Below are positions 59,631 to 64,000 of a DNA stretch of 64,000 nucleotides, piece by piece. Under the pieces are notes generated by a model. That model was given only the letters and a program-made list of their open reading frames with translations. It searched no databases and had not been told where the DNA came from. Position numbers and translations under genes: made by a program. The stretch comes from Rossellomorea aquimaris (GTDB lineage Bacteria > Bacillota > Bacilli > Bacillales > Bacillaceae_B): NCBI RefSeq assembly GCF_001877785.1, contig NZ_MINN01000074.1:973742-1037741 (forward strand), given 5' to 3'. Positions within the stretch are counted from its first letter, which is position 1. The number at the start of each line of letters is the position of its first letter.

Positions 59631-59942
59631 TTACATTAAGAATACCGAATATAAAGATAAAATGGAAATTGCACCGATGACGACCACAATCACATTCGCT
59701 CCGAGGAAGGCTAGGAGGAAGGCTGCGACTGTCCCAACAAGGCCAAATAAAAGATCACCCTCCTGAATCAATAAAATGCTGGGGAATATCAAGGCACCCA
59801 AAACTGCAAACGGCACATTTTTCAGAACCCCCTGCAGAAATGGAGGGAGCTCCTTTCCTTTAAAAACGATAAAAGGGAGCATCCTCGGAATATAGGTGAC
59901 CACTGCCATCCCGATGATCATCCAGATTACAGCATTATTCAT
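59631..59942 (-). CDS. azlD: AzlD family branched-chain amino acid export subunit
   Basis: The 103-residue protein has four hydrophobic helices: AVIWMIIGMAVVTYIPRMLP, VPFAVLGALIFPSILLI, LVGTVAAFLLAFLGANVIVV and the C-terminal one. AzlD works with AzlC to export branched-chain amino acids or analogues such as 4-azaleucine. It overlaps azlC by 8 nt and has ribosome site GGAGGAGTCAGGG within azlC. Confidence 0.9.
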   Translation of the reverse strand: MNNAVIWMIIGMAVVTYIPRMLPFIVFKGKELPPFLQGVLKNVPFAVLGALIFPSILLIQEGDLLFGLVGTVAAFLLAFLGANVIVVVIGAISILSLYSVFLM

Positions 59943-60663
59943 CCCTGACTCCTCCCCCTTTCCGTTTCAATACGACAACCGCCTCCACAAGGATGGCTGA
60001 AACAAGCGTTGCCAGTACAATGGACCAGCCATTCGATAAATTCGTGGTAAACAGGAGCACACTGTTCAAAGCCCCCGCGGTCACTGCCAGAAAAGTCACC
60101 TTGACGCTTTTTTTCATTGACGGGACAAGGAGTCCGACGAACATGGCATAAAGGGCAATGGTCAGACTTGCCTGCAGGAACCCTGGAAGGATCTCTCCGA
60201 TAAAATAACCGATCCCGGAGTTGACCACCCAGCTGCCATACGAAATCAATATGACTCCGAAGGCGAAACCGGTCTTCACTTTCCCATCTTTCACACTGAT
60301 GACTGTAAATGTCTCATCCGTGATCCCGAATGCGTAGCCCAGTTTTTTATACAGCACATCATCATCCAGCTTTTCACTCAGTGATGCAGACATCAGGAAG
60401 TGCCGGATATTCACGATGAACGTCGTAAGGATGATTTCAAGGATTCCCGTCCCCACCGCAATCAAACTCAGCGATATGTATTGAGCAGCACCTGCAAATA
60501 CAAGCATACTCATTAAAACGGTCTCGGTGACAGTCAGGCCGGTAGTCCTTGCCAGTAACCCAAATGTAAGTGCGACAGGCATGTATCCGATGGCTATGCT
60601 GACCCCGCCCTGAAGCCCCTGACGAAAATCACTCGCTTTTTTTGTAGAAAGCAGTGCCTCCAT
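59935..60663 (-). CDS. azlC: AzlC family branched-chain amino acid exporter
   Basis: The 242-residue protein starts at ATG 60663 after AAAGGAAGTG; upstream in-frame starts lie in the AT-rich promoter. AzlC blocks: GVSIAIGYMPVALTFGLLAR, FAGAAQYISLSLI, NIRHFLMSASLS and FGITDETFTV. It forms the main part of the AzlCD exporter. Divergent from a helix-turn-helix/cupin regulator that probably controls it. Confidence 0.92.
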   Translation of the reverse strand: MEALLSTKKASDFRQGLQGGVSIAIGYMPVALTFGLLARTTGLTVTETVLMSMLVFAGAAQYISLSLIAVGTGILEIILTTFIVNIRHFLMSASLSEKLDDDVLYKKLGYAFGITDETFTVISVKDGKVKTGFAFGVILISYGSWVVNSGIGYFIGEILPGFLQASLTIALYAMFVGLLVPSMKKSVKVTFLAVTAGALNSVLLFTTNLSNGWSIVLATLVSAILVEAVVVLKRKGGGVRDE

Positions 60664-60767
60664 CTCTTCACTTCCTTTATAATAGAGATAATAAACTATT
60701 TTAATAATTTGATAATTTATTATATTATACATACAGACGTTATAGTATACAAGAGAGGTTTTTGATT

Positions 60768-61325
60768 ATGGATAATTTCCCGATTCAAATTGGTGAGAAC
60801 ATACGAAAAATCCGCAGGGAACGCGGATTGAGCCTGGAGCAGATGGCTGAGGAAACAGGGGTGAGCAAAGCCATGATCGGACAGATCGAGCGCGGTGATT
60901 CAAATCCGACCGTAGCCATCCTGTGGAAAATCGCGAATGGATTGAAAGTTTCATTTTCTTCACTCATAGAAAAGCCCCGGCACCAGGTGTCCATCACTCA
61001 TTACAAGGATGTACAGCCTGTTCTCGAGGATGAAGGGAATTACATTGTTTATCCGATTTTCCCTTTTGACCCTTTTAAGAAATGGGAAAGCTACCGTATC
61101 GAGATGAAGCCGGGATGCTCCTATAAAAATGACGGTCATCCCCCGGGTGTGGAGGAATATATCTCTGTGATTTCAGGGAAGATCGCCTTGAAAATCGCAG
61201 ACGAAACCTATGAATTACAAGAAGGCAGTTCCATCCGCTTTGCCGCGGATTCGGGGCACCAATACGTAAATTCATCTGCCGGTCAGGCCGTCTGCCATAT
61301 GGTCATTTACTATGGAAACGAATAA
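60768..61325 (+). CDS. XRE/cupin regulator of azlCD
   Basis: The 185-residue protein starts at ATG 60768, 9 nt after AGAGAGG. The N-terminal helix-turn-helix reads IGENIRKIRRERGLSLEQMA and VSKAMIGQIERGDSNPTVAILWKIANGL; the C-terminal half is a cupin (GHPPGVEEYISVISGKIALK, YELQEGSSIRFAADSGHQYVN). Such proteins repress or activate a neighbour when the cupin binds a small ligand. It is divergent from azlCD across an AT-rich 104-bp gap, so a branched-chain amino acid or related compound is a fair guess for the ligand. Confidence 0.87.
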   Translation: MDNFPIQIGENIRKIRRERGLSLEQMAEETGVSKAMIGQIERGDSNPTVAILWKIANGLKVSFSSLIEKPRHQVSITHYKDVQPVLEDEGNYIVYPIFPFDPFKKWESYRIEMKPGCSYKNDGHPPGVEEYISVISGKIALKIADETYELQEGSSIRFAADSGHQYVNSSAGQAVCHMVIYYGNE

Positions 61326-61360
61326 AAAAACTCCTGCCGTTTTGAAGGCAGGAGTTTTTA
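61324..61360. terminator. Bidirectional terminator regulator / YeeE transporter
   Basis: AAAAACTCCTGCC-GTTTTGAA-GGCAGGAGTTTTT forms a perfect 13-bp stem with A- and T-runs on either side. Confidence 0.94.
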
Positions 61361-61366
61361 TGTGAT

Positions 61367-62617
61367 CTAACAGAATGTGTCCTTCGGCTTTGGTACGGAC
61401 AATCCAAACATCGGTCTGAGGAAAAGGGCCAGGAATGTACCCGCCAATGCAAGAATCCCCCAGATGTAGCCATGAAGGCTGAATGAAGCGATGCCTCCGA
61501 AGTAAGCACCGATATTACATCCGAATGCCAGGCGCGCACCATACCCCATCAGCAGACCGCCGATGACCGATGCCGCTGCATTTTTGCCGGTGATTTTGTT
61601 AAAACGGAACAGTCCGCCCGCCGCTGAAGCAAGGAACGCCCCCAGTATGACACCAAAGTTCAGGACCGTTGTGGAATCTGCAAAAATGGAAGCCTGCAGA
61701 GCTTCAGCATTCGCTCCTGACCAGTATCCCCAGCTTGCCACATCCACACCGAAGACTGCCGCGGTTTTTGAACCCCACAGCGCAAAGGCGGAGGTGATTC
61801 CCCAAGGATTCCCCCTGGTCATCAGAGTCAGTGCATTCAGAACCGCAAGGGCAACCGCAGCTGCCAGCATCGGCCATGATCCGCGAAGAAGTCTCTTCCA
61901 CCCTTTTGTTGACGGAAGCGGCGCCATTCTAGGCGGGTTTTTCTTTTTCTCAATTCTTAACGTGATCCAGGCAATGAAGCCAAAGAATGCAATGGAAACA
62001 GCCCACGCCCCGAAATAACCCAATCCGGTTGAAGTCGCTAGTGATATAGGTTCAAATGAAGGCAGTTCTTCTGTCCAGAATGGCAGATGGGCCGCCCCGA
62101 TTGTCGCTCCAACAATGAAGAACAACAAAGTGATGAACATAACTGAGCGTCCGCCGCCGATTGCGTACAATGTACCGGAAGCACATCCGCCGCCAAGCTG
62201 CATGCCGATCCCGAACATAAAGGCGCCAACAATCAAGCTCACCCCGACCGGTGACACATAACCTGCTGCCTCACCGCCAAAAAAGGTATAACCCGTTGCC
62301 AGAATTGGAGCAAACAGAGTTACAGCCACAGCAAGCATCAGCATATGCGCCCTCAGCGCCTGACCGTTTCCCACCGACATCACCCTGCGGAACGCAGAGG
62401 TGAAACCGAAACGTGCATGAAATAATGTATACCCCAAAAGCAAACCAAGCACAAGAAGTACCGTTTGCGAAATTTCCTGTGTAAATAATAAATAGATACC
62501 GAGAACCGCAGCAACCATCACTCCCCCGGCCACCAATGAAGTCTGAGGCGGGTTCAAATCAGTGCTGCCCTTCTTGGGACCTTTTGTTTCATCTATAGGT
62601 TGAACATAGCTTCCCAT
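61367..62617 (-). CDS. YeeE/YedE family sulfur-compound transporter
   Basis: The 416-residue protein has about ten hydrophobic helices in two halves. Conserved Cys appear in GMQLGGGCASGTLYAIGGG and ARLAFGCNIGAYFGGIASFS, the thiosulfate-conducting motifs of the YeeE/TsuA family; a further Cys is the last residue (KDTFC). It probably imports thiosulfate or another reduced sulfur compound. No TusA-like gene is beside it. Ribosome site AAGGAGGGTTTGGC. Confidence 0.88.
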   Translation of the reverse strand: MGSYVQPIDETKGPKKGSTDLNPPQTSLVAGGVMVAAVLGIYLLFTQEISQTVLLVLGLLLGYTLFHARFGFTSAFRRVMSVGNGQALRAHMLMLAVAVTLFAPILATGYTFFGGEAAGYVSPVGVSLIVGAFMFGIGMQLGGGCASGTLYAIGGGRSVMFITLLFFIVGATIGAAHLPFWTEELPSFEPISLATSTGLGYFGAWAVSIAFFGFIAWITLRIEKKKNPPRMAPLPSTKGWKRLLRGSWPMLAAAVALAVLNALTLMTRGNPWGITSAFALWGSKTAAVFGVDVASWGYWSGANAEALQASIFADSTTVLNFGVILGAFLASAAGGLFRFNKITGKNAAASVIGGLLMGYGARLAFGCNIGAYFGGIASFSLHGYIWGILALAGTFLALFLRPMFGLSVPKPKDTFC

Positions 62618-62773
62618 GCCAAACCCTCCTTAATCTGATTGATTTAGTTGGAATTCATTTTAATATAGTAATGGATTTGGAGGGGGATGTCAAAGAAATG
62701 GTTTGTCAGTGTGGGTTTGTGTTTTTTTGGTAGGGATTGGCAAGGGATTGGGACGGCTTTGGGGCAGGCGGTT

Positions 62774-62812
62774 GGGTTCGGGACGAGGGTGTGCTGGGCG
62801 GAGGGTTAGGGG
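62774..62812 (+). other. G-quadruplex-forming motif
   Basis: Six G-runs of three or four (62774-76, 62780-82, 62787-89, 62796-98, 62803-05, 62809-12) are separated by 3-6 nt, satisfying the usual G3+N1-7 rule. It lies 12 bp beyond the stop of the NERD gene, in a plus-strand G/T-rich stretch from about 62680 to 62823 where C is rare. Confidence 0.6.
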
Positions 62813-62823
62813 CTGAACGTTGG

Positions 62824-63792
62824 TTAGTGGAATTCTTTGTGGTAGATGGTGCCTTTGGTGGAGCCGGTGGTTTTGAGGTTGAGAGAGGCTAATATTTTTT
62901 CTGCTGTTTTTCGTGAGTATATGTCAAGAAATCCCCTCAGTTCTTTGTTAGTTATAAAAGGTTTTATCAGTAAAAAGTAATCTTCAATTTTTTGCTCATG
63001 TGCCGTCTTTGAGTAAAACTTACAGTAATTGCAGTACCAACTTCCAAACACCCGCTCCATTTTCCCCGCACAGATCTCACAGTAAATACCTTTTAATATC
63101 TCATCCTCACTGATTTTATAATTGGTTAAAATACTCTTAAATATATTTGAGTGCTTATTGAGCAGCACTCTCTTAATTTTTCTCATCTCATTTTTACTAA
63201 CTTTCTCTTCTTTGTATATACTGTTCAATTTGCTGACTTCGCTAAGTAGATTTTGTGAGTGAATAATCTTATCGTAAGGGGGCTTTTTATCCTGACCGTT
63301 GGACATTCTAAGAATTGTACCGGGATTACTTATTACAACGAGGTATTCAATAGGAGGAATAGTGAGTTTGTGGTCAAGGAAGAATTGCTGAAGGAGAAGT
63401 TTTAGACGCTTCACTTGCATGACAGGGTCTTGAAATCCGCTTTCAATCCCGTTGTAACTCCTAATCAGCTGATTAAAATCGGAATCGATTGTCAGAGTGC
63501 CTAGTATGTTCTTTATTTCAAGAATTAGTGTGTAGTAAGGGGTGAAAAGCAAGGAATCTATTTGGAAGTAGTCAGGGGCTAAGGGGAGTTTTAAATCATT
63601 AAATACCATATATTTTTTATCTTTTAAAAAACTCAATTGATAATCTACTGCTTTTTCTCCATTATATCCGGCTTTTCTTTTCTTAAGATCTGGCTCGATG
63701 AGAGGAATCTTTGAATGGTTTTTGTTCAATCCCCTCAAAAGGGCTTCTAACTGGTCAATTTTTATTGGTTTGCCTCTTTCTTTTGCTAACAA
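62824..63792 (-). CDS. NERD-domain protein with zinc ribbon
   Basis: The 322-residue protein starts at TTG 63792, 8 nt after AAAAGGAG; longer in-frame starts run into the neighbouring IS end and lack ribosome sites. The NERD domain (residues about 40-160) has GYNGEKAVDYQL, QIDSLLFTPYYTLILEIKN with the PD-D/ExK-type Asp, Glu and Lys. The C terminus has a zinc ribbon, CEICAGKMERVFGSWYCNYC. NERD proteins are predicted nucleases of unknown role. An IS256-type element lies 84 bp upstream, so its native promoter may be displaced. Confidence 0.82.
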   Translation of the reverse strand: MLAKERGKPIKIDQLEALLRGLNKNHSKIPLIEPDLKKRKAGYNGEKAVDYQLSFLKDKKYMVFNDLKLPLAPDYFQIDSLLFTPYYTLILEIKNILGTLTIDSDFNQLIRSYNGIESGFQDPVMQVKRLKLLLQQFFLDHKLTIPPIEYLVVISNPGTILRMSNGQDKKPPYDKIIHSQNLLSEVSKLNSIYKEEKVSKNEMRKIKRVLLNKHSNIFKSILTNYKISEDEILKGIYCEICAGKMERVFGSWYCNYCKFYSKTAHEQKIEDYFLLIKPFITNKELRGFLDIYSRKTAEKILASLNLKTTGSTKGTIYHKEFH

Positions 63793-63876
63793 ATGATCAC
63801 TCCTTTTAATTTGGTAATAACTGTTTCGGTAAAACACTTGAAAAATCCTGCTTCCACCCCTGAATATTAATATATT

Positions 63877-64000
63877 GATTAAGTCCATATAATTGTGTAA
63901 AAAGAAAAAGAGTCATTTTATTCCTTCTTGGCAACACTGTTTTCAACGACGATAAACAATGAAGAGAGGGAATAAAGATGACTCACTTACAGTTTAACAA
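63877..64000 (+). mobile_element. IS256-family element, left end, cut by window edge
   Basis: GATTAAGTCCATATAATTGT (from 63877) followed by GTAAAAAG closely matches the IS256-family terminal inverted repeat (GATAAAGTCCGTATAATTGT). A transposase start follows at 63978. The right end and target duplication lie outside the window. Confidence 0.75.
63978..64000 (+). CDS. Transposase start (IS256 family), partial
   Basis: Only MTHLQFN is visible before the window ends. GAGAGGG lies 8-9 nt before the ATG. IS256-family transposases commonly open MTQxxF/MTHLxFN, and the inverted repeat 100 bp upstream agrees. Whether it is intact cannot be judged. Confidence 0.65.

Noticed and set aside
61303..61542. 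Plus and minus frames around the regulator/YeeE junction
   Set aside because: Frames overlap two clear genes and their shared terminator; no independent support.
63793..63888. N-terminal extension of the NERD protein to an ATG at 63888
   Set aside because: The extension would be encoded partly by the IS terminal repeat and lacks a ribosome site; TTG 63792 has AAAAGGAG at 8 nt.

Overview
The window is chromosomal DNA of an endospore-forming, naturally competent member of the Bacillaceae. The evidence is AGGAGG-type ribosome sites, frequent TTG and GTG starts, a complete gerPABCDEF spore-coat operon, comK/med/comZ competence genes, AddAB instead of RecBCD, and many orthologues of Bacillus subtilis yhf, yhj, yis, yit and yja genes. 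It has clpB, which B. subtilis lacks, and the gene order is rearranged, so it lies outside the B. subtilis group. A Rossellomorea-like marine Bacillus is my guess, not a result. No rRNA, tRNA, CRISPR array or prophage was seen.

Layout. 0.1-6.4 kb: comZ-med-yjaV-yjaU (competence and neighbours), yjzD, the chaperone gene clpB with a CtsR-type operator, and yjzC. 6.6-15.3 kb: uppP, the yit group (yitW, yitV, yitU, yitT, a DegV protein, a YajQ protein), a CoA-disulfide reductase and a stress-type dehydrogenase. 15.7-24.0 kb: a maltodextrin locus (binding protein, two permeases, membrane-anchored amylase, LacI-type regulator) divergent from a cytoplasmic neopullulanase, with two LacI-type operators between them. 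24.1-30.4 kb: a MATE exporter, glnK-amtB behind a perfect GlnR/TnrA box, and an AsnO-type asparagine synthetase. 30.5-36.2 kb: a FIST-PAS-GGDEF-EAL signalling protein, yisL, yisK and a DUF418 protein. 36.2-46.1 kb: gerP operon, HNH gene, addBA. 46.2-53.4 kb: MFS exporter, acetyltransferase, a 0.8 kb gene-free region with periodic arrays, a secreted nuclease, a thiolase/reductase pair, signal peptidase and a TVP38 protein. 53.7-62.6 kb: S9 peptidase, yhjD, comK divergent from an IDEAL-domain gene, a DUF421 protein, an M48 protease, azlCD with its regulator, and a YeeE-type sulfur transporter. 62.8-64.0 kb: a NERD-domain gene and the left end of an IS256-family element cut by the window edge.

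How the genes work together. The maltodextrin genes form a full route of extracellular cleavage, ABC uptake and intracellular hydrolysis, but without an ATPase gene, as in systems that borrow MsmX. GlnK, AmtB and AsnO cover ammonium uptake and assimilation. ComZ, Med, ComK, the IDEAL protein and AddAB relate to competence and DNA processing.

The most unusual signal is a set of three non-coding arrays (15388-15520, 48269-48370, 48488-48607). They are built of degenerate units of 20 bp (20/21 in one array), share a loose sequence pattern, and match no element class I know.
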